Below are positions 23,464 to 32,202 of a stretch of DNA of 38,959 nucleotides, piece by piece. The notes under the pieces are model-generated. The model searched no databases, had not been told where the DNA came from, and saw nothing but the letters and a program-made list of their open reading frames with translations. Each line of letters opens with the position of its first letter. Positions within the stretch are counted from its first letter, which is position 1. This DNA comes from an uncultured Coriobacteriaceae bacterium. GTDB lineage: Bacteria; Actinomycetota; Coriobacteriia; Coriobacteriales; Eggerthellaceae. A program made the position numbers and the translations under genes. The stretch covers positions 1 to 38,959 of the forward strand of contig URRZ01000009.1 of assembly GCA_900550385.1 (NCBI GenBank), in the 5' to 3' direction.

Positions 23464-24732
23464 ATGATTCCCCTAGCATATGCGATGCAGCAACTCCAGC
23501 ATTGGATCGTGGAGGCGGCGCCCGCCGCCGCATACCCCCTCTGCGCCACGCGCATCGGGTTTGCCCGCCAGCCGGGCCGCTTCACCCGCGATCGCGTGCA
23601 TCTGCTGGACGCTTCCGCCGGATCGCTCGAGGGCTTCGAGTTCGAACCGGGCGCGGCGGTGTTCCTCTGCCTGCAGCCGAGCACCGAGACGCGCTCCGAG
23701 GCGCCAGCCACCCCGGCATCGGCGCGGCGCGGCGTCGAAGCGAAGTCCCTCCTTGCCTTGCTCGCCAGCCGCGACGTGTCGGCGATCTCCCTGGATTGCG
23801 AGCTCCTTCTCGGATACGAGCTCCTCGAAAACGTCCTTTCCGAAGGGACCCGGCGTTTTGGCAGCGGCGGCGGAACCGCGGAAGGCGGCTTCGAGAGCGG
23901 GCAAGCACGGCAGACGTTCGAATCGTGCTGGGAGCGGATCATGGGCGGCAGCCTGCTCTCCCCCGCCGAAATCCGCGCCGCGTTCGATCGGCTGCCCCAC
24001 GCTGTGGGCGAGCATCTGTCCGTCGGAGTGGCTGTTCCGGCGCATCGCGCGGGTAAAACCGGGCGGGACGCGCTTTTCTCCGCGCTGCAGGAGGCGCTCC
24101 CCTCCTACAACGTCGCGCCGTACAGAGAGGGGGCGGTGGTCCTGCTAGGCAGCGACAAGCAGCTGTTCAGACCCTCTTTGAGCGAAGCCGACGCGAAGCG
24201 GGCGGAAGAGGCGCTTAGGGAATGCGACGCCACCATGGCAATCAGCTCGCAGATCAAGCATCGGCCCGCCGACCTGCAAACGCTCTATCGGCTGGCAGAC
24301 CGAACCGCCCGGCTCGCGCGCATGCTGGGGGAAACGCTCGACGAAGGGCCCATCGTCTACTGCGAGGACTACTCGATCTACCTGATCATCGACTTTTGCA
24401 TCAGGCATTACCTTCGAAGCGGCATCGGCACCGACGTCGTGTACCTCGTGCACCCCGCCATAATCGAGCTGACGCGCTACGATGCCGAGCATCGCAGCGA
24501 CCTGCGCGAGGTGCTGTACCGCTTCCTCCTTTGCGACAGGAGCTTGGCGAAGACGGCAGACGCCGCGTTCATGCACCGCAACACCGTGCTGAACAAGATC
24601 ACGAAAGTGGAGAGCATGCTGGGAATCGACCTGAACGATGCACGGCTGCGCCAAAAGCTCATCCTCTCGTGCCAGATCATCCTCTACATCGAGAACGTGC
24701 TGCAACGCTCCCTTGGCATCCCCGAGGATTGA
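23464..24732 (+). CDS. PucR-family transcriptional regulator 1
   Basis: 422-aa predicted regulator of the divergent GRE1 gene. The C-terminal ~110 residues are the PucR/CdaR-type helix-turn-helix: LREVLYRFLLCDRSLAKTAD, AFMHRNTVLNKITKVESMLG and DLNDARLRQKLILSCQIILY. Residues ~150-310 resemble a GGDEF-like/CdaR middle domain (VGVAVPAHRAGKTG, LYRLADRTARLARMLG, IVYCEDYSIYLIIDFC). The N-terminus is a variable probable sensor. ATG 23464 follows GGAGGTGG by five bases and is preferred over an upstream Met that would precede the putative promoter. The C-terminus is very similar to regulator 2; the N-termini differ, suggesting different inducers. Confidence 0.85.
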   Translation: MIPLAYAMQQLQHWIVEAAPAAAYPLCATRIGFARQPGRFTRDRVHLLDASAGSLEGFEFEPGAAVFLCLQPSTETRSEAPATPASARRGVEAKSLLALLASRDVSAISLDCELLLGYELLENVLSEGTRRFGSGGGTAEGGFESGQARQTFESCWERIMGGSLLSPAEIRAAFDRLPHAVGEHLSVGVAVPAHRAGKTGRDALFSALQEALPSYNVAPYREGAVVLLGSDKQLFRPSLSEADAKRAEEALRECDATMAISSQIKHRPADLQTLYRLADRTARLARMLGETLDEGPIVYCEDYSIYLIIDFCIRHYLRSGIGTDVVYLVHPAIIELTRYDAEHRSDLREVLYRFLLCDRSLAKTADAAFMHRNTVLNKITKVESMLGIDLNDARLRQKLILSCQIILYIENVLQRSLGIPED

Positions 24733-24920
24733 CGGCGAAACCGCCCGCAAAACGTAGCGCGGCGAGGAGGCTCCGCATGCACGCCCGCATCCAAGCTGCC
24801 CGTCGGGGCGCACCGCTTGCAGTTTCGAGCCGCACCGGCGGTGAGGCGCACTCGAATGCAGAGAGCTGGGAGAGGCGCCGCATATGCCCCGTCTTGGTTT
24901 TCCACGCTGTCGCGATTCGA

Positions 24921-25139
24921 CGATATGCGACACGGCAACCGAGGCGGAAGCCCTTCTGCCGGCGATATGCGACACCCGAGCGGGATGCGAACGCTTCTGT
25001 CGGCGATATGCGACAAAATCCGCCCCCTCAACCGTGAAATATGTCGCAAAACGCCGATTCTGCATGAGCGACCCCTTCAGCATGTCGCCTCTCGGCGATA
25101 TGCGACACGTTCGGCTCGGCTGCATGTCGTATATCGCCG
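24921..25139. repeat. Cluster of CGGCGATATGCGACA repeats
   Basis: Copies of a ~15-bp unit: a partial one at 24921-24932, fuller ones at 24961-24974, 25001-25015 and 25093-25107, plus an inverted copy at 25125-25139 (TGTCGTATATCGCCG) with one change. The last two can form a 15-bp hairpin with a 17-nt loop. Related partial copies (ATATGTCGCA) lie between. This differs from the GGGACRG REP family. Confidence 0.75.
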
Positions 25140-25451
25140 AATTGCGACGAGGGAAGCCGAAACGTCCATGAAATAGGGAACGCTGCGGAACGCATACGGC
25201 GAAACCGGGCGATGCCGCGCCGTTGCGGGGCCGGATGCGATCGGCGAGGGTGCCGACGTGCCGCAAGCCGGCCGGCGCAGCAGCATGCCATGCACCCGCA
25301 GCCGGCCACTCGCGGCCGCAGCCGCCCTCGCGGAGGCGGGCGCCCGAAACAAGAAGATGCCGCCCGGATCCGATCCGCGCACGCGAGGCGAGGCGGGTTC
25401 GGATGCCGGACGGCATCTCGTTCAGGCTTTCACGCAAAAGCCCTAAGCGAT

Positions 25452-25484
25452 GCCCCGTCCGGCCCAGGGAAAGCCGGATGGGGC
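25452..25484 (-). terminator. Probable terminator of the transporter gene
   Basis: Stem GCCCC-TCCGGC/GCCGGA-GGGGC (one mismatch, 9-nt loop) just past the stop, with TTTT about 17 bases further on the minus strand. Confidence 0.55.
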
Positions 25485-25503
25485 GGGTAAAGCGAGGTTG
25501 GAA

Positions 25504-26820
25504 CTAGCCCAGAACGTTCGGGAAGATGTTCCAGACGCCGGTCGCGGAGATCAGCGCACCGAGGATGATGCCGCCGATGGAGAAGACCAGCTGCTTGGTG
25601 ACCATGCGCTCGGCCAGCTCGGCATCCGGGATGGAGCCGATGATCAGGGCGCCGGCCAGGGAGAACGGCGACATGCCCGCGGTGGAGCAGCCGCACCACA
25701 CGGCGCACAGCAGGCCGACCGGGTTCAGACCCGTGGCGGCGGCGACGGCGGGAACGACCGCGTAGGCGATCGGGAACACGACCGAGGTCATGGACGAGAA
25801 CAGCGTCAGGAAGCCGCAGAAGGCAGCCAGCAGCGGGGCGATGAGCCACACGGGGAAGCCCTCCTGGCCCACGAACGCTGCGATGGCGTCGCCCAGGCCG
25901 GCCTCGGTGGCGATGCCGACGAGGATGCACACGCCGCAGATCTGAACGATGGTGTTCACCGGGATGTGCGCGAAGACCTTCTTCTGATCGCACAGGCGAA
26001 TGGCCAGGCAGATCAGGGCGGCAACGATCATGACCGACTGCGGCTGGCACAGGTCGGCCAGCGTCTTCAGCCAGGCGATGCCGGGGAAGAACATGCTGAA
26101 CATCACGGGCAGGAACATGAGGGCCAGCGCGATGATCATGATGGCCAACGCCGTCTTCTGCGGGCCGTTGAACGCTTCGGGCTTCTCGATCTGCTCAACC
26201 CTCTTGGCCTTGTGGCACCCGAGGACGAAGTAGGAGATGACCAGGCAGATAATGGACATGATGATGACCGAAGCCCACTGGTACATCGTGGAGCCGAAAG
26301 CGGCTTCGTGGCCGTAGCCGCCCAGGTCCTCCAGCAAGCCGACGCCGACAACGCCGCCAAAGCCGTTGACGGGGTTCTGGCCGAACGCGAATGCGCCCAT
26401 GCAGATGGCCACGGCGCCGATGATCGGCGACAGGCCAGCGTTAACCATCATGGGAACCACGATAGGCGCCATGATGCCCGGGGTCGAACCGCCGGCACCC
26501 AGGATGTCGACGATGCCGGTCAACAGGAAGGCCGCGAAGGGCAGGATCTTGGCGTTGCCGCCCACAGCATAGAGCATCTTCTTGCTGAGCAGGTCCAGCG
26601 TGCCCGTCTCGATTGCATGGCCGAACAGCAATGCAATCGCGATGAGGAAGAACATGATGCGGATGGGCCAGAAGTTGATGATGTCGGAGACCGACATGCC
26701 CAGGCCCAGGACGCCCAGGAAGAAGGCGATGGACATGGCGATGACGCCGATGTTGATCTTGCTGAGGTTACCGGCGACGATAGCCACGGCAAGACCGATA
26801 ATGGAAAGTGCGAGAACCAT
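25504..26820 (-). CDS. MatC/SLC13-like carboxylate (anion) transporter
   Basis: 438-aa polytopic membrane protein with about a dozen hydrophobic helices. The N-terminus (LSIIGLAVAIVAGNLSKINI, GTLDLLSKKMLYAVGG) resembles the MatC N-terminal family of dicarboxylate carriers and the ion transporter superfamily. The re-entrant-like motifs GAGGSTPGIMAPIVVPMM and CAVWCGCSTAGMSPFS are in the two places expected for the duplicated substrate loops. ATG 26820 follows TAGGAGGGG by eight bases. It lies 139 bp downstream of GRE2 on the same strand and probably shares its transcript, implying uptake of the GRE substrate or export of its product. The substrate is probably a carboxylate or other anion, by inference. 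Confidence 0.82.
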   Translation of the reverse strand: MVLALSIIGLAVAIVAGNLSKINIGVIAMSIAFFLGVLGLGMSVSDIINFWPIRIMFFLIAIALLFGHAIETGTLDLLSKKMLYAVGGNAKILPFAAFLLTGIVDILGAGGSTPGIMAPIVVPMMVNAGLSPIIGAVAICMGAFAFGQNPVNGFGGVVGVGLLEDLGGYGHEAAFGSTMYQWASVIIMSIICLVISYFVLGCHKAKRVEQIEKPEAFNGPQKTALAIMIIALALMFLPVMFSMFFPGIAWLKTLADLCQPQSVMIVAALICLAIRLCDQKKVFAHIPVNTIVQICGVCILVGIATEAGLGDAIAAFVGQEGFPVWLIAPLLAAFCGFLTLFSSMTSVVFPIAYAVVPAVAAATGLNPVGLLCAVWCGCSTAGMSPFSLAGALIIGSIPDAELAERMVTKQLVFSIGGIILGALISATGVWNIFPNVLG

Positions 26821-26959
26821 TTGTCGTAACCCCTCCTAACTAGTTACTGAAACGACAATTATCTCCACGAGAACGGGGTCGCGGCGCGTCCCTTGATGCG
26901 CCCCGCCGGGCCGCCTGGTTCGAAGCGGACCCGGCAAGGCGCCGCGCCTTCGGACGCTG

Positions 26960-29371
26960 CTACAGCTCTTGGCTGGTGCGCTCGATGACCTCGTTCTGGA
27001 TGGACTCGGGCAGGCGCGTGAAGTACGCGCTGTAGCCGGCGACGCGGACGATCAGCTCCGGGTGATCCTCGGGATGCACCTTGGCGTCCTCCATCTCGGC
27101 GCGGTCGACGACGTTGAACTGGACGTGCTTGCCGCCATGGGTCAAGTAGGTCTTGACCATGGTGCCCAGCTTCTTAAGGTCGTCTTCCGTCTTCATGTTG
27201 GACGGATGGAACTTCATGTTCATGAGCGTGCCCTGGTAGCCGTCCTGGTTGACGTCCATGGCGCTCTGGAACACGGCCAGCGGGCCGCGGACGTCCTGCC
27301 CGTGGTCGGGCGACAGCGACGCGTCGGCCAGGATCTCGCCGCCCTTGCGGCCGTCGGCCGTGGCGCCGGTCACCGCGCCGCCAGGCTGGTGGGCGGAGAT
27401 GGAGATGGCGTTGGGCTTCAGGCTGTCGCCGTACACGCACGGCAGCGTGTAGCAGGTGTCGCTGAACAGCTGGTACACCTCGGCCACCATGTCGTCGACT
27501 TCCTTGATGTTGTTGCCGTACTTCGGCTGCGCCTTGAAGTCGGCCTGCATGTCCTCGTAGCCCTCCCAATCGGCGTCGAGCGCGTCGAGCAGCTGGGACA
27601 TGGTGTACTTCTTCTCGTCGAACACGAGCTTCTTCATGGCGTACAGGGCGTTGCCGGTGTTCACGCCGCCGACCGCGCCCAGCACGGCGCCGTTCTCGAA
27701 CTCGAAGCGGCGGTCGAACATGTCGTGGCCGCACTTCACGCCGTCCTTCATCAGGGCGGAGCGGAACACGTCGGGGAACAGGTCGCGCTCGGCGATCATC
27801 TCGACGTTCTCGCGCTCGTTGGCCATGCGCATGAGGTAGCGGATCTCGTCGTAGATGGCCTCCTTGACCTCCTCGAAGGTCTGCATCTCGCGCGGGTCGC
27901 CCTCGGACTTGCCGACGATCTCGTTGGTGTAGCGGCACAGGCCCTTGTGCAGGGCGATGTCCATCGCCTGCGGGATGATGAAGAACACGGCGACCTGCGT
28001 GCGGGTGAGCGCGGGCACGTTGCCGTCGACGCAGCCGGTGGCGCAGTAGCCGCGCGCGTCCTCCAGGGAGAGGCGGTTATCCTCGCTCATGCCGTGGAAG
28101 AAGTTGATGTAGGACTCGTCGCCCAGGAAGGCGGGCATGCCCAGGCCTGTCTTGACGCACTCGAGGGCCTTGAGCATGAACTTCTCGGGCGTGCCCTCGT
28201 GCACGCGCACGGTGACGGTGTGATGCGGCACATGGGTGTCGATGGCCGCTTCCAGCGCCAGGTAGGACAGCTCGTTGGTGGCGTCGGAGCCGTCGGGGTT
28301 CTGGCCGCCGATGGTCATGTTGTACCACTTCGCCATGCCGGCGTTCTTTGCGCGGTTCGCCTTGCCGGACACGCGGTTGAGCTTCATGTTCTTGATGCGG
28401 ATGATCTCGAGCAGCTCCAGCACCTCGTCGTCGGTGATGCGGCCCTCGTCGATGTCCTTGCGGTAGAACGGGTACATGTACTGGTCGAAGCGGCCGATGG
28501 TCGACGTCGGGGACGGGCACACCATCAGGAACGTGAACCAGAAGGACTGGCAGGCCTCGCGGAAGGTCTCGGCGGGCTCGTAGGGCACCTTGCGGCAGAT
28601 GCGCGCCATCTCCAGCAGCTCGGCCTTGCGGGTCTCGTCGGCCTCGTCGGCGGCCATCTGCTCGGCCAGGTCGGCGTAGCGGTTCGCCAAGCGCACCCAC
28701 GCCTCGAACACGATGATGACGCCTTCCCAGTAGTTGCGCTTGTCGACCGCGTCGAGGGACTCGTAGCGCAGGTCGGCCAGGCACTGCTTGGCCTCCTCGA
28801 TGACGCCCTTGGCGCCCTCGTTGAGGATCTTGGCGAAGTCGACGCACACCAGCGCGAAGCCGGGGCCCAGGCCGTAGCCGGACATCGCGAAGCCGCCGCC
28901 GGAGCCCTGCTTGCGGTCCTTCCACGGGGGCAGGATCACGCCGGACTTCATGAACGAGAACAGGCGGTCGTTCATGCCCAGGCTCTTGGACATGGCGTCC
29001 ACCAGGTTGGAGTTGGCGGTGTTGCCCGCGAAGCGCTCGTTGAGCTCGTAGAGCTCCGCCTCGTCGTCGGGGTCGATGGTGTAGATCTCGCTTTTCAGCG
29101 ACTCCACTTCCTCTTTGGTCCACACGCCGTACTCGTACTGCATCTCCAGGCCGAAGGGCTTGCTGGCGCCGGAGCCGCACAGCAGGTCGTCGGGCTCGAT
29201 GAAGATGGTCATGTTGTCCAGGATGTGGGCGTGCAGCTTGGCGCGACGCAAAAGCGTCGGCTCGCCGGCGGTCTCGTCCAGGGACTCGTTGGCAAGGCGG
29301 AAGAACTCGACGCACAACGGGTACTTGTTGATGCGGAGCGCTTCCTTCATGCGCGTGATACGCTCGTTCAA
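26960..29371 (-). CDS. Glycyl radical enzyme 2 (pyruvate formate-lyase-like, CVDGN active site)
   Basis: 803-aa paralogue of GRE1 with catalytic Cys447 in ATGCVDGNVPALTRTQV and radical Gly779 in RVAGYSAYFTRLPESI; Asp449 again replaces the usual Glu. Differences concentrate at surface and possible pocket positions, for example FSFMKSGVILPPW versus WPFMKSGVLLPPW, and LGPGFALVCVDF versus SGPGFSLVCVDY. The 3' third is nearly identical at the DNA level to GRE1, suggesting recent duplication or gene conversion. The start is TTG at 29371 with AAGGAGG nine bases upstream. Transcribed with the downstream transporter and divergent from regulator 2. Needs a radical SAM activase; the only one here is at 35237. 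Confidence 0.92.
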   Translation of the reverse strand: MNERITRMKEALRINKYPLCVEFFRLANESLDETAGEPTLLRRAKLHAHILDNMTIFIEPDDLLCGSGASKPFGLEMQYEYGVWTKEEVESLKSEIYTIDPDDEAELYELNERFAGNTANSNLVDAMSKSLGMNDRLFSFMKSGVILPPWKDRKQGSGGGFAMSGYGLGPGFALVCVDFAKILNEGAKGVIEEAKQCLADLRYESLDAVDKRNYWEGVIIVFEAWVRLANRYADLAEQMAADEADETRKAELLEMARICRKVPYEPAETFREACQSFWFTFLMVCPSPTSTIGRFDQYMYPFYRKDIDEGRITDDEVLELLEIIRIKNMKLNRVSGKANRAKNAGMAKWYNMTIGGQNPDGSDATNELSYLALEAAIDTHVPHHTVTVRVHEGTPEKFMLKALECVKTGLGMPAFLGDESYINFFHGMSEDNRLSLEDARGYCATGCVDGNVPALTRTQVAVFFIIPQAMDIALHKGLCRYTNEIVGKSEGDPREMQTFEEVKEAIYDEIRYLMRMANERENVEMIAERDLFPDVFRSALMKDGVKCGHDMFDRRFEFENGAVLGAVGGVNTGNALYAMKKLVFDEKKYTMSQLLDALDADWEGYEDMQADFKAQPKYGNNIKEVDDMVAEVYQLFSDTCYTLPCVYGDSLKPNAISISAHQPGGAVTGATADGRKGGEILADASLSPDHGQDVRGPLAVFQSAMDVNQDGYQGTLMNMKFHPSNMKTEDDLKKLGTMVKTYLTHGGKHVQFNVVDRAEMEDAKVHPEDHPELIVRVAGYSAYFTRLPESIQNEVIERTSQEL

Positions 29372-29805
29372 GGTTGCATTCCTCCTTAGGTGCGCTTAAA
29401 CCTCAGGCTTGCATTTCCGCCTCTTCCGGCCCGCCACGGCGATGTCGCGAGCCCTTCACAGACGCTACACAATTTAATAACGCGCGAGGGGCGAAGCCCG
29501 CAAGGCGCGCCCCCATTTTGCGTGCCATGCGCCCACGCCGGGGCATCACAATGTGCACACCGCACACGCCCCCGCAGCCGCCGCTCGAGGGCCGAACGCC
29601 ACCGCCCGCCGCGCCCGATCGGCCCGCGATCCGCCGAGGTTTCTCCCGCCGCGCGGCGCCCGGCCATGCGATAATCGAGCCTGCAGGGGCAGGGCCCGCA
29701 ACCGGTGCCGCGGCGCCGGCGGGCACGGCGTCCACCGGTGCCGACGCGCCGCCGAGCGCGCCGGCGCAGGCCCGCCCGACGACAGCGAGAAAGGCGGTGC
29801 CGGCA
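29372..29805. other. Divergent control region GRE2 / regulator 2
   Basis: 434 bp. Upstream frames that could extend regulator 2 start before its probable promoter (29670-29687). The region contains the GRE2 leader on the minus strand, an AT-rich patch near 29470 (ACAATTTAATAACG) and a very GC-rich leader for regulator 2. No extra gene seen. Confidence 0.5.
29670..29687 (+). promoter_or_regulatory. Putative -10 and conserved CCTGCAGG of regulator 2
   Basis: GATAATCGAG followed by CCTGCAGG, matching the element upstream of regulator 1 with one inserted base. If it is the promoter, coding starts upstream of 29690 are excluded. Confidence 0.4.
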
Positions 29806-31383
29806 TTGACCGGGAACGACACGGTTATCACGGGCAAAAGCGTCCTGACCATCAACGTCCGCTACCTCCTCACGCTCTTCTCGGACGAGACGCGCAAGAC
29901 GGTCCTCGCCGAGGGATGGGAGCATTGCGGCAGGTACGTGGAGCTGTTCGAGCCGAAGGAGCGCTACACGGCCGACAGGCTCTACCTCGTCGGCAAGGGG
30001 GCGCCGTTCTCCCCCGACATCCCGGCGGAGGCGGGGGCGACGTTCATCCTGTGCGACGGCGAGGACGCCGACCCGCCCCGCGGGTGCTCGGCCATCTGCC
30101 TGGACGCCCCGCTCGCACGCGTGTACAACACCGTCATGGCCTGCTACGTGACCGCCATGAGATGGGAGCGCGAGCTCCTGGACCTCGCGCGGGACGCCGA
30201 TTACCAGTCGGTGGTGAGCGGCATCGGCAGCATGGGCGGCAGGTTCACGCTGCTCATCGGCCGCAGCGGGCGCATCGTCGCGAACACGCGGACCCGCTTG
30301 GCGGGCAGCATCACCGAGAAGCTCGCCCTCAACGACATCGCGCAGCTGGTGTCCGACAGCATCCCCGCCGGCAAGGACTCCTGGATGGTGGAGACGGACG
30401 CCGGGACCCAGATCTGGTGCCGCCGCCTGCGGCACTCCGACGGCGAGGCGCGCATCCTGGCGATGGAGGACATCAGCGGCGGCACCGACGTCGAGACGCT
30501 GTGCGCCCTCACCGCCAACGCCCTCGAAGGCGTCCAGAGCTCCGAGAGCATCGCCGCCATGAACGCCGAGATGCAGGTGTTCTGCCGCTGCTGGCAGAAC
30601 ATCATGGACCGCGTCTACGTCACCAACGACGAGGTGCGCGACGCCCTCTCGCGGCTGCCCTACACCGTGAAGGACTTCGTCTCCCTGGCCGTGATCACCT
30701 TCCCGCGCCGCCGCTCCGAGATCCCCTACCGCGACATCCTCGTCGAGCTGCGCCGCCTGTTCCCCCTGGAGAACATCACGCTCTACGAGCACGACATCGT
30801 GATCCTGCTGAGCCAGGAGGAGCGCAGCTTCCGCCCCAACTTCAGCAGCGTGGACATCGACCACCTGTCCAACCTGCTCAAACAGCACGACGGCATGCTG
30901 GCGATCAGCGCCAAGACGCGCCGCGTCGACGCGCTGCCGTCGTTCTACTACCTGGCCAAGCGCACCGCGCTGCTGGCGATGGCGCTGCACGACACCGCCT
31001 CGAAGGACCGCATCGTCTACTACGAGGACTACAGCATCTACTGCCTCATCGACATGGCCGTGAAGCAGTACCTGCAAAACCCCGTGAACGACGACGTGGT
31101 GTACCTGGTGCATTCCGCCGTCATCCAGCTGACGCGCTACGATGAGGCGCACAACACCAACCTGCGCGACGTGCTGTACCACTACCTCATCTGCGACCGC
31201 AACCTGGTGAAGACGGCCGCCGCCACCTACATGCACCGCAACACCGTGCTGAACAAGATCAACAAGATCACCAGCCTGCTGGACTTGGATCTGGAGGACC
31301 CCATGCTGCGGCAGAAGCTCATCCTGTCCTGCCAGGTGATCCTCTACATCGAGCGCGCGATGAACCGCACGTTGAACCTGTAG
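29806..31383 (+). CDS. PucR-family transcriptional regulator 2
   Basis: 525 aa. The C-terminal HTH is close to that of regulator 1 (LRDVLYHYLICDRNLVKTAA, TYMHRNTVLNKINKITSLLD, PMLRQKLILSCQVILYIE). The middle domain includes VYVTNDEVRDALSRLPYTVK and IVYYEDYSIYCLIDMAVK. The N-terminal ~260 residues include a PAS/GAF-like sensor segment (GRFTLLIGRSGRIVANTRTR) absent from regulator 1. TTG 29806 is chosen because AAGGCGGTG precedes it by six bases and it is downstream of the putative promoter; earlier in-frame ATGs would add low-complexity Ala/Pro-rich sequence. Likely controls the divergent GRE2-transporter unit. Confidence 0.82.
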   Translation: MTGNDTVITGKSVLTINVRYLLTLFSDETRKTVLAEGWEHCGRYVELFEPKERYTADRLYLVGKGAPFSPDIPAEAGATFILCDGEDADPPRGCSAICLDAPLARVYNTVMACYVTAMRWERELLDLARDADYQSVVSGIGSMGGRFTLLIGRSGRIVANTRTRLAGSITEKLALNDIAQLVSDSIPAGKDSWMVETDAGTQIWCRRLRHSDGEARILAMEDISGGTDVETLCALTANALEGVQSSESIAAMNAEMQVFCRCWQNIMDRVYVTNDEVRDALSRLPYTVKDFVSLAVITFPRRRSEIPYRDILVELRRLFPLENITLYEHDIVILLSQEERSFRPNFSSVDIDHLSNLLKQHDGMLAISAKTRRVDALPSFYYLAKRTALLAMALHDTASKDRIVYYEDYSIYCLIDMAVKQYLQNPVNDDVVYLVHSAVIQLTRYDEAHNTNLRDVLYHYLICDRNLVKTAAATYMHRNTVLNKINKITSLLDLDLEDPMLRQKLILSCQVILYIERAMNRTLNL

Positions 31384-31416
31384 GGGCGCCGCCGGCGGAA
31401 TAGCAGCGCGAGGCGG

Positions 31417-31475
31417 AAAAGCGAAAGGGCCGCGTCGGGCGGGGAGCCGAGCCCCCTCCGACGCGACCCTTTCGC
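31417..31475 (-). terminator. Terminator between regulator 2 and the DUF4125 gene
   Basis: Stem GCGAAAGGG-CGCGTCGG with CCGACGCG-CCCTTTCGC (one mismatch, ~19-nt loop). On the minus strand a TTTT run follows, so it ends the DUF4037-DUF4125 transcript; it may also stop regulator 2 transcription. Confidence 0.75.
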
Positions 31476-31491
31476 GCGGTCCCGGCGCTGC

Positions 31492-32148
31492 TTACAGGCG
31501 CTGCTGGAGCGGGTCGGCGTGGCAGCAGCTGCGGGTGCTGTAGGCGAGCACGCGCTCGGCCTCGGCGAGGGAGCCGTAGCCCTGCAGCTTGGCGGAGTTC
31601 TCCTGCGTGACGATGTAGAGGTTCTCGCCCGCCTCGTCGGCCTGGTCGTAGCGGTCGGCCAGAAGCTCCAGCGTGCGCTGGCTGTAGGTTTGCAGCTCGC
31701 AGTAATCGTAGGTTTCCAGCGAGGTGTCGAAGCGGGAATCCTCGTTGGAGCGCGAGGGGCGGCCGGCGCCGCACACGTAGGGGTACTGCTCGCGGGCCTG
31801 CTCCACCCAAGCGACCATACGGTCGGTGAGATGGCGGGCGAGGGCGCGCACCCCTTCCGCGACCGGCGGGAGCAGGGGCTTGAGCTTCTCGAACTCTTCC
31901 GGCTCGGTGTACTCCATCATGCGGGCGTACTTCTCGATCATGGGGTTGCGCTCCTGGCGCTCGTATTCGGCGAGGTCGTCGAGCCACGAGCGCACGATCT
32001 CGTCGTTCCAGGCCATGGCCTGTCCGGCGCGCATCGCGTAGAACGTCTTCCAATTGTCCTGGCAGGAGGCGCGGCCGTTCTCACCCTGCACCTTCTGGAA
32101 ATAGTCCCACTCGGTTTCGACGAGCTGGTCGATGAGATCCTGGTTCAT
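31492..32148 (-). CDS. DUF4125 family protein
   Basis: 218-aa soluble protein rich in aromatic and acidic residues (VETEWDYFQKVQGENGRASC, NDEIVRSWLDDLAEYERQER, GRPSRSNEDSRFDTSLETYD). It matches the DUF4125 pattern of unknown function as I remember it. ATG 32148 follows GAGGGG by eight bases. It lies 54 bp downstream of the DUF4037 gene on the same strand. These two families are often adjacent, which suggests a shared role, but none can be stated. It sits between the GRE and CoA-transferase modules. Confidence 0.7.
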   Translation of the reverse strand: MNQDLIDQLVETEWDYFQKVQGENGRASCQDNWKTFYAMRAGQAMAWNDEIVRSWLDDLAEYERQERNPMIEKYARMMEYTEPEEFEKLKPLLPPVAEGVRALARHLTDRMVAWVEQAREQYPYVCGAGRPSRSNEDSRFDTSLETYDYCELQTYSQRTLELLADRYDQADEAGENLYIVTQENSAKLQGYGSLAEAERVLAYSTRSCCHADPLQQRL

Positions 32149-32202
32149 GGTGTGCACCCCTCGATTCGGCGGAAATTGCTATTGAAAACGTCGCAATAAG
32201 GT

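Larger units (their letters stand above)
24733..25503. other. Convergent intergenic region with a repeat cluster
   Basis: 771 bp between regulator 1 (plus) and the transporter (minus), no credible gene. It contains a repeat cluster (24921-25139) described separately, and a stem-loop terminator for the transporter at 25452-25484. Confidence 0.6.

Noticed and set aside
24921..25139. CRISPR array
   Set aside because: Repeat units are only ~15 bp, spacing is irregular and one copy is inverted; no cas genes nearby.
24817..25176. Short open frames in several frames across 24817-25382
   Set aside because: Their similar-looking peptides arise because the same DNA repeat is read repeatedly, not from genes.
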